Shown piece by piece: positions 26,321-34,459 of a stretch of 64,000 nt of DNA. The DNA comes from Sphaerochaeta pleomorpha str. Grapes. Its GTDB lineage: Bacteria > Spirochaetota > Spirochaetia > Sphaerochaetales > Sphaerochaetaceae. A program made the translations under genes and the position numbers. Below the pieces are notes generated by a model, which saw nothing but the letters and a program-made list of their open reading frames with translations, ran no database searches and was not told the DNA's origin. Every line of letters begins with the position of its first letter. Positions within the stretch are counted from its first letter, which is position 1. The stretch covers positions 1,550,001 to 1,614,000 of the forward strand of contig NC_016633.1 of NCBI RefSeq assembly GCF_000236685.1, written 5' to 3'.

Positions 26321-26349
26321 TTGCACTCTTAAAAAGAGCGTGTTATACT
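26321..26349 (+). promoter_or_regulatory. Promoter of the Fbp-type ABC transporter operon
   Basis: -35 TTGCAC (26321-26326), 17-nt spacer, -10 TATACT (26344-26349). The spacer is occupied by the inverted repeat CTCTT-AAA-AAGAG (26326-26338), a possible operator. The region upstream (26156-26320) is very AT-rich and may act as an UP element. Confidence 0.78.
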
Positions 26350-26376
26350 AACAAAACACAAAAAGGAGAATTTTGT

Positions 26377-27420
26377 ATGAGGAAATCGTTTGGTTTATTG
26401 TGCCTGTTCGTTTTGCTCGGTTCACTTGCATTTGCAGGAGGTGCTTCCGAAGTAAAAGCTACCAATGACTCAGGTCTTAGTGGCAAAGTAATGATCTATA
26501 CCTCGATGTACGATGACGTAATCGAAGCAATTGACAACACCCTTGAAGAGGTGTTCCCTACCGTTGACATTGAGTTTTTCTATGGTGGAACCGGTACCCT
26601 CCAGGCAAAGATTGCCGCTGAGATTTCCGCAGGGAAACTCGGTTGCGACATGCTCATGGTTGCTGACCCCTCGTATGCCCTTGAACTCAAGGGACAGGGA
26701 GTTTTGGAGCCTATCATGGTGAAGGACACGGGAAAACTCGCTTTTGAATATGACAAGGAAGGCTATTGGTATCCAGTGAGAATCAGCAACATGGTTCTGG
26801 CATACAATGCTGGAAAATACAACAAGGCCGACCTTCCCAATTCCTTCTATGATTTTGCCAATGACAAATCCGTAGCAGGTATGATTTCCATGTCAAATCC
26901 GCTTACCAGCGGAACAGCACTCGATACCATCAGTGCGTTGAAAGACAAATATGGCTATGAGTATTACACCGCACTCGGCAACCAGAAAGTGAAGATAGAG
27001 AGTGGTTCCGTTGCCCTGACCAAACTGGAAACCGGCGAATGCAAGGAAATCATGATCCTTGAGGAATCTGTACTGCAGAAGCGCGAGCTCGACAATTCCA
27101 AAATTACGGTCATCTATCCGACAGACGGTACCATTGTAGTTCCCTCCCCGATCATGTCTATCAATGACAAGTGGAGTGCCAACAAGAACATTGAGGCCGC
27201 AAAGGCCATTACTGAGTGGTTCCTTTCCGAGGAAGGGCAGAAAAACATCGTAAAGGCATGGATGCATTCGGTTCGCTCCGATTACCCGGAACCTCCCTAC
27301 GATGCAATTCCCACTGCAGAGATCAGAAAGAACACCATCCCTGTCGACTGGGCGAATACGGTTGCATTGCGTGAAGAAATGCGTACGAAATTCCAGGAAG
27401 CTATCGCTGCAAAGAAATAG
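26377..27420 (+). CDS. Fbp/AfuA-type extracellular solute-binding protein
   Basis: 347 residues from ATG 26377, which has AAAAGGAG upstream. Signal peptide: FGLLCLFVLLGSLAFAGGASE. The mature part resembles Fe3+/phosphonate/polyamine-class binding proteins (VMIYTSMYDDVIEAIDNTLEE, FYGGTGTLQAKIAAE, CDMLMVADPSYALELK, ITEWFLSEEGQKNIVK). The group includes ferric, 2-aminoethylphosphonate, phosphoglycerate and thiamine carriers. The iron-coordinating Tyr-Tyr pair typical of FbpA near the C-terminus is not obvious, so iron is not assured. First gene of a three-gene transporter operon. Confidence 0.9.
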   Translation: MRKSFGLLCLFVLLGSLAFAGGASEVKATNDSGLSGKVMIYTSMYDDVIEAIDNTLEEVFPTVDIEFFYGGTGTLQAKIAAEISAGKLGCDMLMVADPSYALELKGQGVLEPIMVKDTGKLAFEYDKEGYWYPVRISNMVLAYNAGKYNKADLPNSFYDFANDKSVAGMISMSNPLTSGTALDTISALKDKYGYEYYTALGNQKVKIESGSVALTKLETGECKEIMILEESVLQKRELDNSKITVIYPTDGTIVVPSPIMSINDKWSANKNIEAAKAITEWFLSEEGQKNIVKAWMHSVRSDYPEPPYDAIPTAEIRKNTIPVDWANTVALREEMRTKFQEAIAAKK

Positions 27421-27444
27421 CATTTAATTGACATACGTATACGT

Positions 27445-27479
27445 ACACGGGGGCCTGCATAGAATGCATGCTCCCGTGT
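27445..27479 (+). other. Intercistronic stem-loop after the solute-binding-protein gene
   Basis: ACACGGGGGCCTGCAT (27445-27460) pairs with ATGCATGCTCCCGTGT (27464-27479), two mismatches, 3-nt loop, 24 nt past the stop. It is not followed by a T-run and the permease gene starts 21 nt later. Just before it lies the small palindrome ACGTATACGT. Confidence 0.75.
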
Positions 27480-27500
27480 CCAATAAAGGAGTGCAAATCG

Positions 27501-29213
27501 ATGCGTTCTTCTGCAAATAAGGTTTCCAATCTCATGGAACATCAAAAATGGTTCCTTGACCCCAAATGGATAATCATAGGTCTCATCGTATCTTTTCTCT
27601 TGATATTCCAGGTCTTTCCCCTTCTCTATCTGGTTTTCAGGGCTTTCTTTTCAACCGGAAAATTCTCGCTTGAGGCCTTCAAGCGTGTATATACCTACCC
27701 TTTAAACTGGGAAGCCCTTACCAACACCTTGATAACGGCATCCCTTTCCATGGTATTCGGGGTTTTGATAGCCTTTCCCCTTGCCTGGCTGGTCGGCAGG
27801 ACAAACCTCTATGGAAAGAAATTTTTCAGAACCCTTTTTGTCGCAACCTACATGGTTCCCCCCTATGTCGGTGCTATGGCTTGGATGCGGCTTCTCAACC
27901 CAAACGTAGGGACACTGAATGTATTTCTCCAGAAGATTTTCAACTTGTCCTCTGCCCCTTTCGACATCTACACCATCGGGGGACTGGTCTGGGTTCTTAC
28001 CGGGTTCTACTACCCCTACGCCTTCATCACCATAAGCAGGGCAATGGAAAAAATGGACCCTTCGCTTGAAGAAGCCTCTCGGATTTCAGGAGCGAACCCC
28101 CTGACTACACTGAGGACCATTACCCTTCCCATGATGCTCCCTTCAATCGTAGCGGCAGCCTTGCTTGTCTTCGTTGCGGCAGCCTCTTCCTATGGGATTC
28201 CCTCTATTATCGGGCTACCGGGCCAGATCCATACGGTAACGACTAGGATAATCGACTTCGTATATATAGGAAGCCAGGAAGGCCTTACCGACGCTACCAC
28301 ATTGGCAGTCTTTTTGATGGTGATAGCCAACATTGTGTTGTATATCTCTACGTTTACCATTGGCAAGAAACAATACATCACGGTTTCGGGTAAATCGACA
28401 AGACCCAACATAGTCGATCTTGGCAAATGGAGGATACCGATTACCGCTGTGGTTGTCATATTTGCCCTCATCGTGGTTATCATCCCCTTTATTTCCGTGG
28501 CACTCTCAAGTATCACCGTCAATCTGGGGGAGCCGCTTTCAAAGGCAAACATGACCTTCCGGTACTGGGAGAGGATTGTCACCCGCAAATCCATCCTTAG
28601 CTCTGCAAGGAACAGTCTTGTCTCTGCTGTACTGGCTGCGACGTTCGGCATGATTATCTCGGGTATGATGGCCTATCTTCTTGTCAGGACAAAAGTAAAA
28701 GGAAGAAAGATTCCTGACTTCATGATCACGGTAGGAAGCGGAACCCCGAGCGTAGTCATTGCCCTTTCGCTTATCATGACCATGTCGGGAAAGTTCAAGA
28801 TCAACATCTACAATACGCTCACCATCATGGTAATCGCCTATATGATCAAATACATGATGATGGGTATGCGGACGGTAGTGAGTGCACTTACCCAGATAAG
28901 CCCTTCACTTGAGGAAGCGTCACAGATTTCGGGGGCTTCTTGGCTGAAAAGCCTGAAAAACGTTACGCTTCCACTCATCGCCCCGGCTCTGGTTGCAGGC
29001 TGGTTCCTTATCTTCATGCCCTGCTTCTATGAATTGACTATGTCAACCTTGCTCTACTCTGCCAATACGAAAACCCTTGGCTATGAACTGTTTACCTACC
29101 AGACGTACCACAACCAGCAGACTGCCTCGGCTTTGGCAACCGCAATCCTTGTTGTCGTATTCTTTATCAACTGGTTGCTGAACAAGTTGACCGATGGTGA
29201 ATTCTCAATTTAA
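27501..29213 (+). CDS. Fused two-domain ABC permease, FbpB type
   Basis: 570 residues with about twelve membrane segments, two permease domains in one chain, as in FbpB/AfuB. Two EAA loops are visible: LEEASRISGANPLTTLRTITLP in the first half and LEEASQISGASWLKSLKNVTLP in the second. The start is ATG 27501, 9 nt after AAAGGAG; the codons upstream lie in the stem-loop region. It forms the whole membrane channel for the ATPase encoded 13 nt downstream. Confidence 0.94.
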   Translation: MRSSANKVSNLMEHQKWFLDPKWIIIGLIVSFLLIFQVFPLLYLVFRAFFSTGKFSLEAFKRVYTYPLNWEALTNTLITASLSMVFGVLIAFPLAWLVGRTNLYGKKFFRTLFVATYMVPPYVGAMAWMRLLNPNVGTLNVFLQKIFNLSSAPFDIYTIGGLVWVLTGFYYPYAFITISRAMEKMDPSLEEASRISGANPLTTLRTITLPMMLPSIVAAALLVFVAAASSYGIPSIIGLPGQIHTVTTRIIDFVYIGSQEGLTDATTLAVFLMVIANIVLYISTFTIGKKQYITVSGKSTRPNIVDLGKWRIPITAVVVIFALIVVIIPFISVALSSITVNLGEPLSKANMTFRYWERIVTRKSILSSARNSLVSAVLAATFGMIISGMMAYLLVRTKVKGRKIPDFMITVGSGTPSVVIALSLIMTMSGKFKINIYNTLTIMVIAYMIKYMMMGMRTVVSALTQISPSLEEASQISGASWLKSLKNVTLPLIAPALVAGWFLIFMPCFYELTMSTLLYSANTKTLGYELFTYQTYHNQQTASALATAILVVVFFINWLLNKLTDGEFSI

Positions 29214-29226
29214 AAGAGGTGAAAGT

Positions 29227-30297
29227 ATGTCCAGAATTGTTATAAAAGATGTAAAGAAAGCGTTTGACGACGTGGTGGTCCTCAATGATTTCAATGCCGT
29301 TTTCGAGGATGGGGAATTCATTACCCTCCTCGGCCCCTCCGGTTGCGGAAAAACCACTATGCTCAGGATGATAGCGGGTTTCGAGAAACCCACCAAAGGG
29401 GAGATATATATCGGGGAAACGGAGGTAAGTTCCTCCAAAACGTTTGTCCCACCGGAAAAACGTGATATAGGTATGGTATTCCAGTCCTATGCCGTCTGGC
29501 CCCATATGACGGTATTCGACAATGTCGCCTATCCCTTGAAAATGAAGAAAATGGACCGTGCATCCATCAAGGAAGACGTAGAAAGCGTATTGGAAATCGT
29601 ACACCTTTCCCAGTATAGCGAGCGTGTTCCCAGTCAGCTTTCGGGCGGACAGCAACAACGTGTCGCCCTTGCAAGGGCACTGGTGGCAAAACCACAGCTT
29701 CTATTGCTCGACGAGCCGCTTTCAAACCTTGATGCAAAGCTGAGGGACAGCATGCGTTTCGAAATCAAGGAAATTCAGAAGAAACTAAAGATTACCGTAG
29801 TATATGTCACCCATGACCAGATGGAGGCCATGACTATGAGCGACCGGGTCATCGTCATAAACCATGGCGATATCCAACAAATAGGGGCTCCCCCGGAGAT
29901 TTACCGGTACCCAGCAAACCAGTTTGTCGCTGATTTCGTGGGAAAAATAAATTTCATCAGAGCAAAGAGTGAAAATGGCCAGGTAACCTTCAAGGATTCA
30001 AAGCAATCCCTGGACTATAGCGGACCTGTAACAGGGGATGTCGTGGTGGGTATAAGACCGGAAAACCTCAGGTTTATCAGCCGCAATGGTGATTTCCTGG
30101 GTACTATCGTCAGTAAATTCTACTTAGGTGATGTCAATGACTGCCGGGTGGATATCGGAGGAGAACAGCTACGGGTCATTGCCGAGCCAAAATCATTCGA
30201 TACCTATAACGAAGGGGACAAGATACAACTCAGGGTAGATGAGTTCTCGGTCTTCCCCGATAGCGGAGACAAAGACCTGACCAAAATTTTGACATAA
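29227..30297 (+). CDS. ABC transporter ATP-binding protein, FbpC/PotA type
   Basis: 356 residues. Walker A is LLGPSGCGKTTML, the Q-loop is in GMVFQSYAVWPHM, the signature is LSGGQQQRVALARAL, Walker B is LLLLDEPLSNLDAKL and the switch His is in VYVTHDQMEAM. A C-terminal TOBE-like regulatory domain follows (GVRPENL-like segment VVGIRPENLRF). Start ATG 29227 with AGAGGTGA upstream; in-frame codons before it overlap the permease. It powers the fused permease and ends the operon at a strong terminator. Confidence 0.95.
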   Translation: MSRIVIKDVKKAFDDVVVLNDFNAVFEDGEFITLLGPSGCGKTTMLRMIAGFEKPTKGEIYIGETEVSSSKTFVPPEKRDIGMVFQSYAVWPHMTVFDNVAYPLKMKKMDRASIKEDVESVLEIVHLSQYSERVPSQLSGGQQQRVALARALVAKPQLLLLDEPLSNLDAKLRDSMRFEIKEIQKKLKITVVYVTHDQMEAMTMSDRVIVINHGDIQQIGAPPEIYRYPANQFVADFVGKINFIRAKSENGQVTFKDSKQSLDYSGPVTGDVVVGIRPENLRFISRNGDFLGTIVSKFYLGDVNDCRVDIGGEQLRVIAEPKSFDTYNEGDKIQLRVDEFSVFPDSGDKDLTKILT

Positions 30298-30309
30298 CCA
30301 ATGCCAACA

Positions 30310-30353
30310 TAGCCCTAGGCTTTCATACTTCGCTGGAAGCCTAGGCTATTTTT
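30310..30353 (+). terminator. Rho-independent terminator of the Fbp-type ABC operon
   Basis: TAGCCCTAGGCTT (30310-30322) pairs with AAGCCTAGGCTA (30337-30348), one bulged C, followed directly by TTTTT (30349-30353). Confidence 0.9.
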
Positions 30354-30385
30354 ACAAAAAACAGTGGCGAAAAACTAACTGTTCT

Positions 30386-30394
30386 TGCTATGAT
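30386..30394 (+). promoter_or_regulatory. Extended -10 promoter of the asparaginase-like gene
   Basis: TGCTATGAT matches the extended -10 form TGnTATAAT with one change; no -35 box is seen. The strong terminator just upstream makes a separate promoter necessary. Confidence 0.5.
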
Positions 30395-30411
30395 TGGCTA
30401 AGGAGCTTCAT

Positions 30412-30912
30412 ATGGCACAAGAATTACGTATCATTACCACCGGGGGAACCTTTGATAAACAATATGACGCTATAAAAGGAGAATTGACTTTTCGAGAATC
30501 CCAGCTTCCCCGTATTCTTCAACAGGCTAGGTGTACACTCACCGTACAGCTTGAAGGCCCCCTTGCGATTGACAGCCTGTATATGACCGAGGAACAACGC
30601 CATGAAGTTGCCGCTTCCTGCCTCTCTAGCAACGAGGACAGAATCGTCGTCATCCATGGCACCGACACCATGTGCAAGACGGCAGCAGTCGTTGCAGAGG
30701 CTATGGGGAAAGAGAATACCCATGTTATCGTTTTCACCGGGGCCATGATACCCTACTCGTTGGAAAACTCCGATGCGGTCTTCAACCTTGGCTGTGCCAT
30801 CACAGCGGTACAGACCTTGAAAGCCGGGGTCTATATCTGCATGAGCGGAAGGATTTTCCCTTGGGACAATTGTATCAAGAACAAGGATAAAGGAATCTTC
30901 GAGTATCTATAG
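30412..30912 (+). CDS. Single-domain asparaginase-like protein
   Basis: 166 residues, against about 330 for type I/II L-asparaginases. It contains only the N-terminal domain: the catalytic Thr motif ITTGGTFDK near residue 10 and the second motif VVIHGTDTM near residue 85, then VIVFTGAMIPYS. The C-terminal domain that completes the active site in the dimer is absent. The frame ends cleanly before the next gene, so this is the known short asparaginase-domain family rather than an obvious truncation. Start ATG 30412, 6 nt after AGGAG. Activity and substrate are uncertain. Confidence 0.85.
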   Translation: MAQELRIITTGGTFDKQYDAIKGELTFRESQLPRILQQARCTLTVQLEGPLAIDSLYMTEEQRHEVAASCLSSNEDRIVVIHGTDTMCKTAAVVAEAMGKENTHVIVFTGAMIPYSLENSDAVFNLGCAITAVQTLKAGVYICMSGRIFPWDNCIKNKDKGIFEYL

Positions 30913-30913
30913 C

Positions 30914-30959
30914 AAAAAGCCACTTCCCTTCGGCAGGCATTCCTGTCGAGGAAAGTGGC
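30914..30959 (-). terminator. Terminator of the TRAP/transketolase operon
   Basis: On the minus strand a long stem with GCCACTT/AAGTGGC at the base and CAGG/CCTG at the top (30959-30919) is followed by TTTTT (30918-30914). It sits in the 77-nt gap between convergent genes. Confidence 0.88.
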
Positions 30960-30989
30960 AGTCAAGTTCAACCCACTCTGGACACTATC

Positions 30990-31874
30990 CTATGAACGAA
31001 CTTCGATCTTTGCTTCTTTCTCATACCACTGGATCAACCCGCCATGGTCGTCACTCCCTTTTCCTTCAGCTGAGAGCGTCTTCATCATATCGATGACCGT
31101 CTTGCTGATCGGGGCAGGAGTTTCCAGACTTGAGGCAGTATCGAGGGCATTCTGCAAATCTTTAATATGCAAATCGATGCGGAAACCAGGCTTGAAATTG
31201 CCATGCAACACCAAGGGAGCCTTGGCATCGAGTACTGTACTTCCTGCAAGCCCACCCCTGATCGCCCTATAGACTTTCTCCGGGTCGACATTTGCCTTGG
31301 TTGCAAGCACCAGGGCCTCGCTCATGCCGGCAATGTTGGCTGCAACCATAATCTGGTTGGCAAGCTTGGTGATGTTTCCGCTTCCGATTTCACCGACTAA
31401 CGTAACGCTACCACCCATGACCTTGAGAATATCCTCGACTTTTGCAAAGGAAGCTTCAGGGCCTCCGACCATAATGGCCAGTGTTCCATCAACTGCCTTG
31501 GGCTCCCCTCCGCTTACGGGGGCGTCGAACATGACAATGCCCTTCTTTGCAAGCGCTGCAGAGACTTCCTGGCTGACAATGGGGGAAATGGAACTCATAT
31601 CCACAAGGATTGTTCCCTCTTTCATGCTCTCAATAACCCCGCCCTCTCCAAGTACCACCTGTTTCACATGGGGTGAGTTGGGAAGCATGGTCAATACGAT
31701 GTCACTTACAGCTGCCACTTCCTTGGCAGAAGGGGCAGAGACAGCACCACAGGAGACTACCTCGGCAACAGCATCTTTGTTCAAATCGTTTACGGTAAGG
31801 GAGTAACCAGCCTTCAGCAAATTCTTTGCCATTGGCTTTCCCATAATTCCAAGACCGATAAATCCAATCATCAT
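30990..31874 (-). CDS. GarR-like beta-hydroxyacid dehydrogenase
   Basis: 294 residues of the 3-hydroxyisobutyrate dehydrogenase family. N-terminal GFIGLGIMGKPMAKNLLKAGY (NAD(P) site), substrate box FDAPVSGGEPKAVDGTLAIM, and catalytic Lys in GSGNITKLANQIMVAANIAG. Tested relatives reduce tartronate semialdehyde, sulfolactaldehyde, succinate semialdehyde or hydroxyisobutyrate. It is the last gene of the TRAP operon, 12 nt after the transketolase C-subunit, and may reduce the short aldehyde left after transketolase cleavage. That role is inferred. Confidence 0.9.
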   Translation of the reverse strand: MMIGFIGLGIMGKPMAKNLLKAGYSLTVNDLNKDAVAEVVSCGAVSAPSAKEVAAVSDIVLTMLPNSPHVKQVVLGEGGVIESMKEGTILVDMSSISPIVSQEVSAALAKKGIVMFDAPVSGGEPKAVDGTLAIMVGGPEASFAKVEDILKVMGGSVTLVGEIGSGNITKLANQIMVAANIAGMSEALVLATKANVDPEKVYRAIRGGLAGSTVLDAKAPLVLHGNFKPGFRIDLHIKDLQNALDTASSLETPAPISKTVIDMMKTLSAEGKGSDDHGGLIQWYEKEAKIEVRS

Positions 31875-31886
31875 AGCTTTTTCTCC

Positions 31887-32825
31887 TTACTGGTTATTCA
31901 AAACCGAACGGACTTTCTTTGCAACGTCTTCAGGTTCCAAACCATAATGCTTCAACAGAATGTCATAATTCTCAGCAGAAGTTCCGAATGAATCGTTAAT
32001 CCCCAAGATCTCAATAGGAAGTTTCTCAGTTGAGAGAGCAGCACAGACAACACTCCCCAAGCCACCGAATATACTATGCTCCTCTGCCGTTACCACACCC
32101 TTCATTCCCGCACAATAGGCTTTCAGTGCCTCAGTATCCAAAGGTTTGATTGTGCTCACGTTGACAACCCGAATGGAAATACCTTCCTGCTTAAGGATAT
32201 CTGCAGCCTTGAGAGATTGCAAAACCATGACCCCGGTTGCAAAGACAGTGACATCAGTCCCATCGAGTAACTGTGTCATCTTACCAATATGATATTCCTG
32301 GTTCGCGTCGGTAACAAGGGGAAGATCGTTGCGGTTGACCCTCAGATACATAGGTCCCTTCGCTTCGACCATAGCCTTGACCATCTGCTCAGTCTCTACT
32401 GCATCGGCAGGCGAGAGGACCGTCATATGGGGAAGAACCTGCATAAGGGCAATATCGTCGATACTCTGGTGGGTTTTTCCATCACCATAGTCAGAAAGAC
32501 CGGCACTGGAACCACAAATTTTCACATTCAGATTAGCAATCGCTACCGATGACCTGATCTGGTCATAGGCACGTCCGGTTGCAAACACCGCAAAGGAATT
32601 GATGAACGGAATTTTTCCTGTCAAAGAAAGCCCGGCAGCCACGGAAGCCATATTCTGCTCGGCAATACCCATCTGGAAATAGCGTTCAGGATAAGCGGCT
32701 CCATACAGGCTGGACATGGTCGAATTCCCAAGGTCTGCTTCAAGCAGCACAATTGCCTTGTTTTCTTTTCCCAACTCTACCAGGGTTTCCCCATAGGTTT
32801 TTCTCAAACTATCAGAAGTCCTCAT
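31887..32825 (-). CDS. Transketolase, C-terminal subunit
   Basis: 312 residues. It holds the pyrimidine-binding and C-terminal domains of transketolase: the catalytic Glu in MGIAEQNMASVAAG, FATGRAYDQIRSSVA, and SDYGDGKTHQSIDDIALM, then PMYLRVNRNDLP. Its partner N-subunit gene ends 1 nt before this start. Split transketolases are common in anaerobes and archaea, and are often used in catabolic operons for special substrates rather than in the central pentose pathway. Confidence 0.93.
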   Translation of the reverse strand: MRTSDSLRKTYGETLVELGKENKAIVLLEADLGNSTMSSLYGAAYPERYFQMGIAEQNMASVAAGLSLTGKIPFINSFAVFATGRAYDQIRSSVAIANLNVKICGSSAGLSDYGDGKTHQSIDDIALMQVLPHMTVLSPADAVETEQMVKAMVEAKGPMYLRVNRNDLPLVTDANQEYHIGKMTQLLDGTDVTVFATGVMVLQSLKAADILKQEGISIRVVNVSTIKPLDTEALKAYCAGMKGVVTAEEHSIFGGLGSVVCAALSTEKLPIEILGINDSFGTSAENYDILLKHYGLEPEDVAKKVRSVLNNQ

Positions 32826-32826
32826 G

Positions 32827-33669
32827 CTAAATCTCCCTCTTCATGCGGTCAATGCATTCCCATGCCGTCTTATATTCTTCCTCAGTCATCGACGCATTGT
32901 GGTATTTTGCTTTTCCCTCGGCAAAGGGGAAACACTTGCCTTTGACAGTATGGGCCAGAATAACGGTGGGACCTTCGGTATAGGCCTTTGCAGCGTCGAT
33001 TGCGCCAAGGATCTGGACCATATCGTGTCCGTCAATCTCAAGCACATTCCAACCAAATGCCTTCCACTTCTCATTAAGATTCTCGATCGGGAAAATCTTT
33101 TTGGTAGTATCGGTGGCCTGCACACCATTGAAATCGACAATGGCGGTAAGATTGTTGGCAGCAAAACCATGGGCAGCCATCACGGCTTCCCAGATCTGGC
33201 CTTCCGCCAGCTCCCCATCACCACAGATAGCATATACACGGGCATCGTTGTGGTCGAGTTTCAAACCCAGGGCCATACCCAAAGATACTGACAACCCTTG
33301 GCCGAGAGATCCTGTAACCGCTTCGATACCAGGGGTTCTATCCATGTCCGGATGCCCCTGCAACATACCATTGAACGTCTTTACCTTGGCAAGCTCTTCG
33401 CGACCGAAAAACCCAAGTTCTACAAGACAGGCATATTGTACAAGCACTGCATGCCCTTTGCTCATGATAACCCGGTCTCTCGACGGATCTTTAACATCGC
33501 TCGGGTTGATGTGCATTGCAGAAAAATACAATGCGGCCATTACATCGGCAATAGAACTGCTTCCACCAAGATGGCCAACCTTTCCAGGCGGAATCATCTC
33601 AAGGATATTGGCCCGGACCTTAATCGCTTTCATCTTCAATTCATTAATCTGTTCTTGGGAATAATCCAT
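32827..33669 (-). CDS. Transketolase, N-terminal (thiamine-diphosphate) subunit
   Basis: 280 residues. It starts with MDYSQEQINELKMKAIKVR and has GHLGGSSSIADVMAALYF (GHPGGS in most transketolases), GSLGQGLSVSLGMALG, and the ThDP/Mg motif GDGELAEGQIWEA with the closing Asn in VDFNGVQ. With the following gene it makes a complete transketolase able to move a two-carbon ketol unit. The Pro-to-Leu change in the GHPGG loop may be tolerated but is worth noting. The SDR gene lies 29 nt upstream. Confidence 0.93.
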   Translation of the reverse strand: MDYSQEQINELKMKAIKVRANILEMIPPGKVGHLGGSSSIADVMAALYFSAMHINPSDVKDPSRDRVIMSKGHAVLVQYACLVELGFFGREELAKVKTFNGMLQGHPDMDRTPGIEAVTGSLGQGLSVSLGMALGLKLDHNDARVYAICGDGELAEGQIWEAVMAAHGFAANNLTAIVDFNGVQATDTTKKIFPIENLNEKWKAFGWNVLEIDGHDMVQILGAIDAAKAYTEGPTVILAHTVKGKCFPFAEGKAKYHNASMTEEEYKTAWECIDRMKREI

Positions 33670-33698
33670 GTATGTATCTCCTTATCCCATATTTGAAA

Positions 33699-34451
33699 TC
33701 AGCAACAGGTAACCCCACCGTCAACCGGCAGGGAAATGCCGTTTATGAAGGAGGATTCTTCTGATGCAAGAAACAAAACCGCATTCGCTACATCGGCAGA
33801 GGTTGCAAGGCGCCCAAGGGGAACTTCATCCAACCGCTGCTGTTTTTTTATCGGGTCTGCAAACATTTGCTGAACCAGGGGAGTGTCGACAGTACTGGGA
33901 TGAATCGAATTGCATCGAATCCCATCCTTGGCATACCTGCTGGCAATAGATTTGGTCAAAATAGTGACAGCACCTTTCGTTGCAGAATATGCCTCAGGGG
34001 TATACCTATGTCCGATAAGACCGCAGACCGAAGAGGTGTTGATGATCACCCCGTCATGCTGTCTGCGCATCACCGGAATCACATACTTGGTAGAAAGGAA
34101 TACGCTTCCCACATTTACCAGCATCATGGTATTCCATTCCTCCAGAGACATCTGTTCGATGCTCTTGCGGATGTTAATCCCTGCATTGTTCACCAACACA
34201 TCAATGCGCCCCTCTTTTCCAATAACCTTTGCAATCACTGACTCCCAGTCTTCAGCCTGGGTTATATCCATTTTCAAGAAGGTGGCCGTCCCCTTTGCAT
34301 CAGTGATGCTTTTTTCGACAGCTAGCCCTTTGGTCTCGTCCATATCCAGCAGATAGACAATCGCGCCCTGCGTTGCAAGTAACATTGCCATCTCAGATCC
34401 AAGCCCCCCGGCTCCGCCGGTAAGCAAGACAATCTTATCTTTCACGTTCAT
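33699..34451 (-). CDS. Short-chain dehydrogenase/reductase
   Basis: 250 residues, classical SDR. Cofactor motif TGGAGGLGSEMA, Asp in LLDMDETKG that favours NAD, the NNAGI box, Ser in INTSSVCGLIG and the catalytic YSATKG. Nearest named relatives are gluconate 5-dehydrogenase and similar polyol or sugar-acid dehydrogenases. In this operon it and the zinc dehydrogenase next door are positioned to oxidise an imported polyol or aldonate to a keto compound before transketolase. Confidence 0.9.
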   Translation of the reverse strand: MNVKDKIVLLTGGAGGLGSEMAMLLATQGAIVYLLDMDETKGLAVEKSITDAKGTATFLKMDITQAEDWESVIAKVIGKEGRIDVLVNNAGINIRKSIEQMSLEEWNTMMLVNVGSVFLSTKYVIPVMRRQHDGVIINTSSVCGLIGHRYTPEAYSATKGAVTILTKSIASRYAKDGIRCNSIHPSTVDTPLVQQMFADPIKKQQRLDEVPLGRLATSADVANAVLFLASEESSFINGISLPVDGGVTCC

Positions 34452-34459
34452 CCTGTACC

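Noticed and set aside
26377-30297. Assignment as a ferric iron transporter
   Set aside because: The subunit layout fits FbpABC, but the iron-binding Tyr pair is not evident and no Fur-like box was seen; other ligands of the same family are equally likely.
33101-33664. 187-codon plus-strand open frame
   Set aside because: Antisense to the transketolase N-subunit, with Ser/Pro-rich low-information sequence.
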